Positions 26,249-33,843 of a DNA stretch of 64,000 nucleotides are shown piece after piece. A program made the position numbers and the translations under genes. Below the pieces are notes generated by a model. That model made no database searches, was not told where the DNA came from, and saw only the letters and a list, made by a program, of their open reading frames with translations. Source of the stretch: an uncultured Gammaproteobacteria bacterium (lineage in GTDB: Bacteria; Pseudomonadota; Gammaproteobacteria; Pseudomonadales; Pseudohongiellaceae); contig CAJXVC010000003.1 in NCBI GenBank assembly GCA_913060975.1, positions 62,001 to 126,000 of the forward strand. Reading direction: 5' to 3'. Within the stretch, counting starts at the first letter, position 1, and each line of letters opens with the position of its first letter.

Positions 26249-27319
26249 ATGACCAAGGCAGTGTTGTTGCTCAATTTGGGCACTCCTTCATCACCCACAC
26301 CTCATGGATTAAGAGAATTTTACAAATACTTTTTTTCTGATCCATTTGTATTTGATTTCAATCCGATTGGTCGCTGGTTACTACGTAATCTCATCATTTT
26401 GCCGTTTCGTGCCCCCCGAATCGCTAAAGATTACGAGCAAATCTGGATGGCGGAGGGCTCGCCGCTGAAGGTTTACGCAGATCGTATGCAAGTCAGCGTG
26501 CAGGCTGCCTTTGACGAATCCGGTGAGGACGTGCTTGTAGCTACTGGCATGGCTTACAGTCAGCCGTTTATTCATGACGTCATGGCGGATCTGGAAGCCC
26601 AAGGCATCCGCGATATTCTGTTGCTACCGATGTTCCCTCAGTATTCCACGGCTACCACTGCGTCTATATTTCACGGTGTTAAAGAAGCCGCGGCGCTCTG
26701 GAGCGAAGCGCCAAATCTGCATTTCGTAAACGATTTGTATCAAGAGCCAGCATTTATACGCGCCTGGAGTATTCTCATTACCAGTGATCTGGAAAATGAT
26801 GATATTGATCACGTGATCTTCAGTTACCACGGTGTGCCGGAGAGTACGATCAAGAAAGCAGACGACGCTGGCGTATGTGAATTTGGCGAATGCTGTAAAA
26901 AAATTACCGACGCCAATCGGCTTTGCTACCGTGCGCAATGTGTACAAACTACCGAAAGCATTGTGCGCGCGCTGGGCTGGAAACCGGATCGCTATTCCAT
27001 GGCTTTCCAGTCCCGCTTTGGCTCCCAGCCGTGGACCCAACCCTACCTGGACGACCATTTAAAAGAACTGGTCAACAAAGGCATTAAGCGCGTAGCTGTG
27101 GTAACACCGTCATTCGTTTCCGATTGTCTGGAGACTATTTTCGAGATTGGTATCGAATATCGTGAAGAGTTTACGGCTGCCGGTGGTGAAAATTTTGCTC
27201 TGGTGCCGAATTTGAATGATGATCCGGCGTGGTTCGCTGCTGTCTACGAGATAGCTAACAAGCATTTGCGAGCGATGCCCGATGTGGCAACACCTGCAGC
27301 ACTGGCGGACCGCGCCTGA
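26249..27319 (+). CDS. hemH: ferrochelatase
   Basis: Cytosolic or membrane-associated enzyme of 356 residues that inserts Fe2+ into protoporphyrin IX in the last step of haem b synthesis. Typical segments are VLLLNLGTPSSPTPHGLREFYKYFFSD, LLPMFPQYSTATTAS, the catalytic His in FSYHGVPES, and PSFVSDCLETIFEI with its acidic residues. A Cys-rich stretch C-x4-CC-x9-C-x4-C (VCEFGECC...CYRAQC) lies around residue 210 and could hold an Fe-S cluster or metal. Length matches the family. It is followed at once by a dense regulatory region with an FNR-type box. Confidence 0.95.
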   Translation: MTKAVLLLNLGTPSSPTPHGLREFYKYFFSDPFVFDFNPIGRWLLRNLIILPFRAPRIAKDYEQIWMAEGSPLKVYADRMQVSVQAAFDESGEDVLVATGMAYSQPFIHDVMADLEAQGIRDILLLPMFPQYSTATTASIFHGVKEAAALWSEAPNLHFVNDLYQEPAFIRAWSILITSDLENDDIDHVIFSYHGVPESTIKKADDAGVCEFGECCKKITDANRLCYRAQCVQTTESIVRALGWKPDRYSMAFQSRFGSQPWTQPYLDDHLKELVNKGIKRVAVVTPSFVSDCLETIFEIGIEYREEFTAAGGENFALVPNLNDDPAWFAAVYEIANKHLRAMPDVATPAALADRA

Positions 27320-27343
27320 ATCTGTCTTAAACAGATGTGATTA

Positions 27344-27357
27344 ATGATCTGCATCAA
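27344..27357 (+). promoter_or_regulatory. FNR/Anr-type box, ATGATctgcATCAA
   Basis: Matches the FNR/Anr/CRP-fold consensus TTGAT-N4-ATCAA at all specified positions but the first. A good -10 element (CATAAT, 27380-27385) lies so that the box centre is about 41.5 bases before the expected transcription start near 27392. This is the classical class II FNR activator position. It sits upstream of the 40-residue membrane protein gene, which suggests induction at low oxygen. I inferred the start site from spacing. Confidence 0.7.
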
Positions 27358-27373
27358 TACCGGCTAGCCGGTA
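27358..27373. promoter_or_regulatory. 16-bp perfect palindrome TACCGGCTAGCCGGTA
   Basis: Abuts the FNR-type box and covers the -35 region of the predicted promoter. It is well placed to bind a dimeric repressor that would overlap with FNR-type activation. The regulator is not identified. Confidence 0.55.
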
Positions 27374-27438
27374 ATTGCCCATAATACTCTCCATAGTTAA
27401 ACGACAGTTGGCCTATTGCCAACAAAAAGGAGAGCGAA

Positions 27439-27561
27439 ATGAGCACACAGCTAACCACAGGCCAACAGCAACGCGAAAGTCTACTTCCAGTGGCAATCAC
27501 CATTTTCGGCATGTACCTGATGATCATGTCTATCGGTTATTTCGTTGGCAATATGCTGTAG
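27439..27561 (+). CDS. 40-residue single-span membrane protein
   Basis: Small protein missed by the 60-residue ORF track. It begins MSTQLTTGQQQRESLLPVAI and has one predicted membrane helix (ITIFGMYLMIMSIGYFVGNML) reaching the C-terminus, with a soluble polar N-terminus. An excellent AAGGAGAG Shine-Dalgarno sequence precedes ATG at ideal spacing. It has its own FNR-type promoter upstream and a strong terminator downstream, so it is very likely expressed alone. It is not recognisable as CcoQ, CcoM, CydX or another known small oxidase subunit. The low-oxygen promoter makes a respiratory accessory role a reasonable but unproved guess. The overlapping 83-codon ORF in another frame is a shadow. 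Confidence 0.75.
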   Translation: MSTQLTTGQQQRESLLPVAITIFGMYLMIMSIGYFVGNML

Positions 27562-27575
27562 CTACGCGTCTGTAT

Positions 27576-27598
27576 GCGAGCAAACAAAAGTTGCTCGC
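27576..27598 (+). other. hairpin in the 3' UTR of the small membrane protein gene
   Basis: GCGAGCAA and TTGCTCGC form an 8-bp stem with a 7-base loop, fifteen bases after the stop codon and well before the terminator. It has no T-run. It may stabilise the transcript or be part of a dual-function RNA. Confidence 0.45.
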
Positions 27599-27671
27599 GC
27601 TGGCGTTAACCGTGGCTCAGGAATAGCCTAATGCTGGGACAGCAGAATAAGCGTGCATAAAAAGCGTATAT

Positions 27672-27709
27672 AAAAAAAGGGTTACATCATTTGATGTAAC
27701 CCTTTTTTA
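27672..27709. terminator. strong bidirectional intrinsic terminator
   Basis: GGGTTACATCA and TGATGTAACCC form an 11-bp perfect stem, flanked by A7 upstream and T6 downstream. It serves both the small membrane protein transcript and the convergent molybdenum hydroxylase operon. Confidence 0.93.
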
Positions 27710-27776
27710 TTTGCATTGCTGCAACTTTCAATAACGAAGCGTATAGCTATATATGCCCGTTACGACTTGCGCATGA

Positions 27777-28766
27777 TCAAGCGGCAATTGCGCGCTTGAC
27801 CAGGTTTTTCAACAAAGGCACTTTGAAGCCGTTGTGGGCCAGAACTCGGGCTCCATCGGCAGCCATCGGTGCAACAGACTCAGCAGTCTGCGCATTCTTG
27901 GCTTGGCCTCGTACTGCATTTTCCACATTGGTCAGTCGGCGTGGCGTGGTTTGCACGGCGCCGGCGACGATACGGGAATCCTCAATGGTTCCACCGTTAA
28001 CGCGGAATACAGCGGCTACGTTCACAAGTGAGAAGTCCCAGACATTCCGGTCCGCTACTTTCTCCCAATAGTGAGTGGCGTTCGCCCAAGTGGCTGGAAT
28101 TCGGACCGCAGTCAGAATCTCGCCAGGTCGCAGGATAGTCGTGTGTTCGATATCCAGTGCTGGCCCAACAAAGTAGTCTTCAGCCGAGACAGTGCGAACA
28201 CCGTCAACGCTTTGGATCACCATTGTTGCATCCAGCGCAACCAGAGCTGGCGCCGTATCAGACGCACCGGCGGCAACGCAGCGGCTTTGTTCAAACAGCG
28301 CGTGCTCCCGGTTCATGCCTTGTGGCGTATCTGCATAACACAGGTTACCACCGGCACGATAGCAAGACAGGCCGCGACGGTAGTACCAGCAGCGCACGTC
28401 TTGTGAGACGTTGCCACCGAGGGTACCGATGTTACGGATCTGAGGGCTGGCAACTACGCCTGCCGCTTCGGACAGTACTGCATAACGTTGTTGAATCAGG
28501 CCGCTTTCAGCAACCTCGGTCAACGTTGTCAGCGCACCAATTTCGATACCGTCGGCCGTTTCGCGAATTCCGCGCAGGGCTTCGATACCACTTAAGTCGA
28601 TCAGGGCGTCGGCACTCTTGGCTCGGTCTTTCAACCAACCGTAAGTGTCTTGACCACCTCCTACCAACCATCCTCGATCAGCGAGGCGGTCAGCAATTTG
28701 GACGGCATCTTCAACCTGTACCGGCTGATAGAGCTCCATGTTTGGCATTACGTCATGTGCTGGCAT
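27777..28766 (-). CDS. molybdenum hydroxylase FAD subunit (PaoB-like)
   Basis: Cytosolic or export-linked FAD-binding subunit of the xanthine dehydrogenase/aldehyde oxidase family, 329 residues. The FAD-binding fold has WLVGGGQDTYGWLK and the second motif IRNIGTLGGNVSQDVRCWYYRR. A four-Cys loop (RCWYYRRGLSCYRAGGNLCY and later QSRCVAAG) corresponds to the extra [4Fe-4S] site of PaoB and 4-hydroxybenzoyl-CoA reductase beta. A CO-dehydrogenase flavoprotein C-terminal domain follows (AAVFRVNGGTIEDSRIVAGAV). It is the third gene of the operon, 8 bp after the Mo subunit gene. Confidence 0.92.
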   Translation of the reverse strand: MPAHDVMPNMELYQPVQVEDAVQIADRLADRGWLVGGGQDTYGWLKDRAKSADALIDLSGIEALRGIRETADGIEIGALTTLTEVAESGLIQQRYAVLSEAAGVVASPQIRNIGTLGGNVSQDVRCWYYRRGLSCYRAGGNLCYADTPQGMNREHALFEQSRCVAAGASDTAPALVALDATMVIQSVDGVRTVSAEDYFVGPALDIEHTTILRPGEILTAVRIPATWANATHYWEKVADRNVWDFSLVNVAAVFRVNGGTIEDSRIVAGAVQTTPRRLTNVENAVRGQAKNAQTAESVAPMAADGARVLAHNGFKVPLLKNLVKRAIAA

Positions 28767-28774
28767 AAATCACC

Positions 28775-31210
28775 TCAGAATGTATTGGTTTTAAGAGTTT
28801 TGGAGCTGTAATCATTGCCAGCGAGGTGGTCAATAATCATGTCCGTCGTAATAGGTGCTGTATTGAACAGATGTCCGTCCAGTGCATCAGCAATCGCACT
28901 GGTCAGTGCAGCTGCAGCAGCACCTTGCGTAGGCTCACCAATACCGCGGCCACCGACCGGGTTCTGTGGGTCGGGAATATTCACGGCAGACATATTGGTC
29001 TGTACCGGAACATCCATATTTGTTGGCGGCTTGCTCTGGTAGATACCAGTGTTCGCCGGCAGGCCATTCTGAGGGTCATAGACATGACGCTCCAGATTGC
29101 TCAAGCCGATACCCCAGACCATTCCGCCACGCATGGCGTTCTGGAAATTCTTGGGATGTTGCACGGTACCGCAGTCTGCACACATGGCGTAATCGAGAAT
29201 CTCGATCTTGCCTGTATCCTTGTCGAGCTCGATTTCCATCATGCCGACCTGCAGGCCCGGGGGTTGTCCCTGACCAGGGATGTTGTCTTTGGCGACGCCA
29301 ACCAGACCAGTACCCGCCATACCTTGTACGGCGATCTGGGTTAGTGGGTTGATATCGTCAGGGTATTCTTCGCCACTGAACTTGCCACCAATTTCCATGG
29401 CGCGTTGCGCAGCTTCGGCATAAGTCAGGCCAATGCTGTCATCGCTGGTACGGAAGACACGCTCGCCACCGATGTCATAGTCATCGGGCGAACCGCCCAG
29501 ATCCATGGCTGCAATTTCTTTCAGCTTGTTAACAGCATCTTCGGCAGCGACCCAGTTGGTGCGGGTGTGCGTGAAGATTGTGTTACTACCGCCCTGGCCT
29601 GAACTGTGTGGCAGGAAGCGGTCGCTACGACCGTTGACAATTTCGCAACGTTCCCATGGCACTTGCAGGCGCTCAGCGGCGGCGCGACATGTCGCTGCAT
29701 AGGAATAAGTACCGAGGTTGCCAACACCACTGTGGATGTAGAGGCGACCGTCTGTACCAATGCGGATCAGGCCATCATAGCCACGACCACCGGCACCGTG
29801 GTAACCGATACCCACGCCGATACCGCGAACTTTGCTGCCGTTGACCTTCGGCTGGCCAATTTTTGCCTGATAGTCGAATTGACGCTCGACCTGTTCCAGT
29901 GCTTCGCGAGCGAAAGCGCTGGTAACCGGGCCTTGTGAGCCACCCTGGAAACCGCTGCTATTCACAACATTGCGCTTGCGGAATTCCACGCGGTCCAAAT
30001 TGACTGCCTTGGCAACCTTGTCAGTGATCGGTGCCAATACGGCAGCCATCTCATTCTGGCCGGGACCACGTTGGGCGCCGCGAGGTGTTGTATTGGTGTA
30101 TACAGAGATCATGCGAAAGCGCATATTCTCTGGCTGATACGCCACGGTGACATGTTGGGCAGAGGAGTTACCGCTACCGCCGCCAGTCATTCCGCCGTCA
30201 TTGACGATGACCAGATCCACGGCAGAGACTTTACCGTCTTCCTTCACGCCGACCTTGATCCAACCCTGCATACCCGAGCGTGCAGAGCCGATGTAGAACT
30301 CCTGCTCACGAGTAATACGCAATTGCACCGGGCGATTCAGAACGCGGGCGAAGTTACCTGAGATGGCCATGTAAGGATAAGGGCCGATCTTGGAACCAAA
30401 ACCGCCGCCTGTGGCTTCGTTAATGAACACCAGATCAGCAAGATCGATATTCAGCATACGGGCCAGACCAGCGTTGTTGGCGCTTTGTGACTGTGATGAA
30501 CCATGGAAGTAGCACTTGCCATTTTCCCAGTAAGCCATACAGGTACGCGCTTCCAGTGAATGGTGTGGGTAACCCATGGTGACAAATGGTTCTTCGATAA
30601 TGGCTGCCGCTTCGGCGAAGCCGGCATCGAGGTCGCCGAAAGCCCACTCGTTGGTGAACTCGGCACCGGCGGGTTCGCGACCGGCGCGCAAAGCGTCGAT
30701 TGCCGACTGTGGCCATTTGATCGATTTGATCTGGGCACCAACAATAGGGGCGCCTTCCGGGCCTTCTTCCTGCGTGCGCACTAAGGCGTTGCCGTCAGGG
30801 TAGGCATCCGGACCGCCTGGCTTGAGGCTTTCCAGAGGATCGACGACGAAATCGCGACGCTCGTACTGGACGCGAATGCGATCCAGTGCCGACTCAGCAA
30901 CTTCTTCAGTCGTCGCAGCGACGGCCAGAATTGGCTGCCCCACGTAAGTAATGTAGTCAGAAGCCAGTGCCGGATTGGCCGGCGGTGCAACGGGTGGCAA
31001 ATCGTCGGCGGTGAAGACACCAACCACGCCATCCATACGCAGTGCTTCTGAAGCATCGATGCTGACGATGCGGCCGCTAGGCATCGGGCTCGTCAACAGT
31101 CGTGCGAAAACCATGCCTTCAGCTTTGTAGTCTTCGGCATATTTAATCTCACCAGTGACCTTACCGGGCACATCTGGTGGCGTAAAATCGCGTCCAATTA
31201 GAGTACTCAT
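28775..31210 (-). CDS. molybdopterin-binding catalytic subunit of a Mo-hydroxylase (PaoC-like)
   Basis: Catalytic subunit of 811 residues in the xanthine dehydrogenase family. The N-terminal a/b hammerhead domain (about 15-125) includes DVPGKVTGEIKYAEDY. Moco-binding motifs are ATGGGFGSKIGPYPYMAISG (about 265) and RGAQRGPGQNEMAAVLAPI (about 370). The essential active-site Glu is in GGRGIGEPTQGAAAAAL near the C-terminus. Its start overlaps the Fe-S subunit stop by 4 bp (ATGA), implying translational coupling. Substrate is probably an aldehyde or N-heterocycle. No XdhC/PaoD insertion chaperone gene lies nearby. Confidence 0.92.
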   Translation of the reverse strand: MSTLIGRDFTPPDVPGKVTGEIKYAEDYKAEGMVFARLLTSPMPSGRIVSIDASEALRMDGVVGVFTADDLPPVAPPANPALASDYITYVGQPILAVAATTEEVAESALDRIRVQYERRDFVVDPLESLKPGGPDAYPDGNALVRTQEEGPEGAPIVGAQIKSIKWPQSAIDALRAGREPAGAEFTNEWAFGDLDAGFAEAAAIIEEPFVTMGYPHHSLEARTCMAYWENGKCYFHGSSQSQSANNAGLARMLNIDLADLVFINEATGGGFGSKIGPYPYMAISGNFARVLNRPVQLRITREQEFYIGSARSGMQGWIKVGVKEDGKVSAVDLVIVNDGGMTGGGSGNSSAQHVTVAYQPENMRFRMISVYTNTTPRGAQRGPGQNEMAAVLAPITDKVAKAVNLDRVEFRKRNVVNSSGFQGGSQGPVTSAFAREALEQVERQFDYQAKIGQPKVNGSKVRGIGVGIGYHGAGGRGYDGLIRIGTDGRLYIHSGVGNLGTYSYAATCRAAAERLQVPWERCEIVNGRSDRFLPHSSGQGGSNTIFTHTRTNWVAAEDAVNKLKEIAAMDLGGSPDDYDIGGERVFRTSDDSIGLTYAEAAQRAMEIGGKFSGEEYPDDINPLTQIAVQGMAGTGLVGVAKDNIPGQGQPPGLQVGMMEIELDKDTGKIEILDYAMCADCGTVQHPKNFQNAMRGGMVWGIGLSNLERHVYDPQNGLPANTGIYQSKPPTNMDVPVQTNMSAVNIPDPQNPVGGRGIGEPTQGAAAAALTSAIADALDGHLFNTAPITTDMIIDHLAGNDYSSKTLKTNTF

Positions 31211-31800
31211 GCTAACTGCCCCGAGGCGCGTAACACGCCATTGATATAATGTTCATAGGCACCGCAACGGCATAGATTTCCTGACAATCCCTTGCGCACT
31301 TCTTCGCGGCTTGGGCTTGGGTTGCTGTTAAGCAACGCCACCGCCGACATGACCTGGCCTGGGGTGCAGAAACCGCACTGTGGTGAGTTCTCATCGATGA
31401 AAGCTTGCTGCACGGGGTGCAAAGTTCCATCAGCGGCTTTCAAGCCTTCGATGGACACCACGGATTTGCCTTTCATGTTGTGAGTAAGAACTGAACATGC
31501 GTAATTGGGAACACCATCGATCAACACCGTACAGGCACCACACTCACCCCGGTTGCAACCAATCTTGGTTCCGGTGAGGTCGAGTTTGTAGCGCAGGGTA
31601 TAGGCGAGGGTTTCGGATGGCATGACGTCAACGGGGCGACTGCGGCCGTTGATATTGAGTGTTATCAAGCGTTCAGCAGAACCAGCTCCGGATTGAGCGT
31701 TGGCTGCAAGGTAAAAACCGGTGCCTGTTGTAGCGGCGGCGCCGGAGAATATTACCCCCTTGATAAAACGTCTGCGTGTTAGTTTGGAAGTCACTGACAT
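31207..31800 (-). CDS. [2Fe-2S] subunit of a Mo-hydroxylase, Tat-exported (PaoA-like)
   Basis: Electron-transfer subunit of 197 residues from the ATG chosen. A Tat signal (TRRRFIKGVIFSG) is followed by a plant-type [2Fe-2S] site CNRGECGACTVLIDGVPNYAC. The second [2Fe-2S] site is CGFCTPGQ with LCRCGAYEHY. The Tat signal implies that the whole heterotrimer is carried to the periplasm, as for E. coli PaoABC. The track ORF begins 22 codons upstream, but the ATG used here follows CGGAG and starts a proper Tat signal. It is first gene of the three-gene operon. Confidence 0.92.
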   Translation of the reverse strand: MSVTSKLTRRRFIKGVIFSGAAATTGTGFYLAANAQSGAGSAERLITLNINGRSRPVDVMPSETLAYTLRYKLDLTGTKIGCNRGECGACTVLIDGVPNYACSVLTHNMKGKSVVSIEGLKAADGTLHPVQQAFIDENSPQCGFCTPGQVMSAVALLNSNPSPSREEVRKGLSGNLCRCGAYEHYINGVLRASGQLA

Positions 31801-32127
31801 AGCTCCGTTTATTGTTGTATAGAAACACCTGAAGAAAGGGGTTCGCCAGGTGCGTACTCGCTGCATATATAGCTACCCCCGAGGCTAGTCGCTTTAGCCC
31901 CAAAAAGCAACAAAGCCGGCCCTGCCAAAGGGCATGAAATCGAGTAAAAACGGGCACTTAACGTAAACCCCGACAGAAAAGTTACATACTGTCACAAACC
32001 CCGTTAGCAGGCTGAAAAAGCGATCAATTGCTCGCTGCAACTTGCTAATTCCCACATTGCTGCCTACCTTACTTTCTCATTGTGTTGACGCGGCGATTTT
32101 GTGCCGCCCCTACAGGATTTACCGACC
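31801..32127. other. divergent promoter region, no gene seen
   Basis: About 327 bases between the Mo-hydroxylase operon and the M14 peptidase gene. I see no terminator, RNA gene or clear operator. It should hold promoters for both directions. Confidence 0.5.
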
Positions 32128-33741
32128 ATGAAACCACGCTATTGCCTGCGCCTTGCTGCATTCTGTTTGGGTTGTGCCAGTGCATCTGTGCAGGCGGCAG
32201 ATGCACTGCTACCGGCGACCATGATGACCGCTGCCGAGCGCAGCGACTATGTGCGCACCTCAACCTTTGCTGAAGTTATCGCGGTGCTGGATGCTTTGCA
32301 GGCCCAGTCGGAGCTGTTGCACCGGGAGCGCTTGCTGCTCACTCGTGAAGGGCGGGATGTGCCCATTGTGGTGCTGGCCGATCCACCAGTGACCAGCCCA
32401 GAGCAGGCCCAAGCCTCTGAAAAACCAGTGATTTATATTCAGGGCAATATTCACGGCGGAGAGGTCGAAGGCAAGGAGGCGGCCTTGATTCTGATGCGGG
32501 ATATTCTGTTCGGCGACAAACAGCATTTGCTGGCCAATCAGATTCTGGTGTTCGTGCCGATTTACAACGCCGATGGCAATGATGCCATGGCGGACGACAA
32601 CCGGCCCAATCAGGAATACAGCCCACTGATGACCGGAGTGCGTACTGCCCACGGTCTTGATCTGAATCGTGACGGCATGATTATCGAGGCCGATGAAACC
32701 CGCGCCCTGATGCGCAACGTGATTCAGCGCTGGGACCCGGATTTGTTCGTTGACCTGCACACCACCAACGGCACCTGGCATGGTTATTCGTTGACCTATG
32801 CACCGTCCTATCACACCGCCGGCGACCCAACGACTTCTGAGTTCACCAGTGACGTCCTGTTGCCGACCATTGCACAGGCTGTGCAAGACAAGTTTGCTCT
32901 CGATTTTGGCTGGTACGGCGGTTTCGACTATCGCGACTGGCCGCCAACCGAACTGCGCACTTACCATCATGCGCCGCGCTACCTGACCAATCAGATGGCG
33001 CTACGCAATCGCATGGCGATTCTCAGCGAGACGTTCTCCCATGACCGTTTTTACAAACGCGTGCATGCGGCCAATGTGTTTATCGAAGAGATTCTGGAAT
33101 TCACCCACGTGCATGGCCAGGAAATTCGCCGCCTGAATCGCGCCGCAGATGCGCGCACGGCGCAACAAACTGTTGGGGCCGAGAAAGGTGTGGCGTTCAC
33201 GATGGTGCCCAGAGAGGAGCCGCTCGACCTACTGAGTTATCGGTATATTCCTTTTGCGGCGGAAGATGGCACGACTGACTTTGCGCGCAGCTCTGAATTG
33301 GTGGTCATTGAAGGTGTGGCGAACTATAACGCCTTCGAACCCATTCGCACCGCCGCCTTTCCCAGCGCCTATGTATTCAGCTCAGCGTTCGCAGGTTTGG
33401 CTGACAAACTGGCGCAACACGGTATTCATGTTGGGCAGTTGGAAGCGGATACGACTTTCACTGGTCAGGTATACGACGTGACAGGTATCGCCAAGCAGGA
33501 CTATCAATTGAACGGTCACAGCAACAGTCTGTTGCAGGGCGAGTTTCGCTCAGTAAGCCGTACTTATTCGCGCGGGGACTATATCGTCGACATGAGTAAT
33601 CGGCTGGCCAATTTGATTTTCTATTTACTGGAACCGGAAAGCGATGACGGGTTGGCGTTTTGGAACGCCTTCGATGAGATCCTGGAGCCGGCACTTGATG
33701 CGCGCGGCGATGCGGAATACCCCATATTTAAAGTGTTATAA
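32128..33741 (+). CDS. exported M14-family zinc carboxypeptidase-like protein
   Basis: Protein of 537 residues with a signal peptide (LRLAAFCLGCASASVQAA). M14 zinc-site motifs are GNIHGGEVEGKE (His and Glu) and VDLHTTNGTWHGY (second His). A likely general-base Glu lies in AILSETFSHDRFY (about residue 310). The C-terminal 200 residues form an accessory beta domain of unknown role. Relatives are common in marine bacteria as exported peptidases. The track starts nine codons upstream at GTG; the ATG chosen gives a cleaner signal peptide. It is convergent with the TonB receptor gene. Confidence 0.88.
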   Translation: MKPRYCLRLAAFCLGCASASVQAADALLPATMMTAAERSDYVRTSTFAEVIAVLDALQAQSELLHRERLLLTREGRDVPIVVLADPPVTSPEQAQASEKPVIYIQGNIHGGEVEGKEAALILMRDILFGDKQHLLANQILVFVPIYNADGNDAMADDNRPNQEYSPLMTGVRTAHGLDLNRDGMIIEADETRALMRNVIQRWDPDLFVDLHTTNGTWHGYSLTYAPSYHTAGDPTTSEFTSDVLLPTIAQAVQDKFALDFGWYGGFDYRDWPPTELRTYHHAPRYLTNQMALRNRMAILSETFSHDRFYKRVHAANVFIEEILEFTHVHGQEIRRLNRAADARTAQQTVGAEKGVAFTMVPREEPLDLLSYRYIPFAAEDGTTDFARSSELVVIEGVANYNAFEPIRTAAFPSAYVFSSAFAGLADKLAQHGIHVGQLEADTTFTGQVYDVTGIAKQDYQLNGHSNSLLQGEFRSVSRTYSRGDYIVDMSNRLANLIFYLLEPESDDGLAFWNAFDEILEPALDARGDAEYPIFKVL

Positions 33742-33802
33742 AATCGCGTGTGACGGCCGTCAAGAAAAGACCGGTAATTACTGTCACGTGTCGGGATTGG
33801 AA

Positions 33803-33833
33803 CCCGGACTGCACACTCAATGCGCAGTCCGGG
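33803..33833. terminator. hairpin between convergent genes
   Basis: CCCGGACTGC pairs with GCAGTCCGGG around an 11-base loop, in the 102-bp gap between convergent genes. It lacks a T-run on either strand. It is a probable Rho-aided or bidirectional transcription barrier. Confidence 0.5.
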
Positions 33834-33843
33834 CGGTCAGCGG

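Noticed and set aside
27321-27335. TCTGTcttaaACAGA as a LexA box or hemH terminator
   Set aside because: Spacing between CTGT and ACAG is five instead of eight, and no T-run follows it; kept only as part of the palindrome cluster.
27375-27626. 83-codon ORF overlapping the small membrane protein
   Set aside because: Different frame without RBS; the 40-residue frame has a perfect Shine-Dalgarno and a clean membrane helix.
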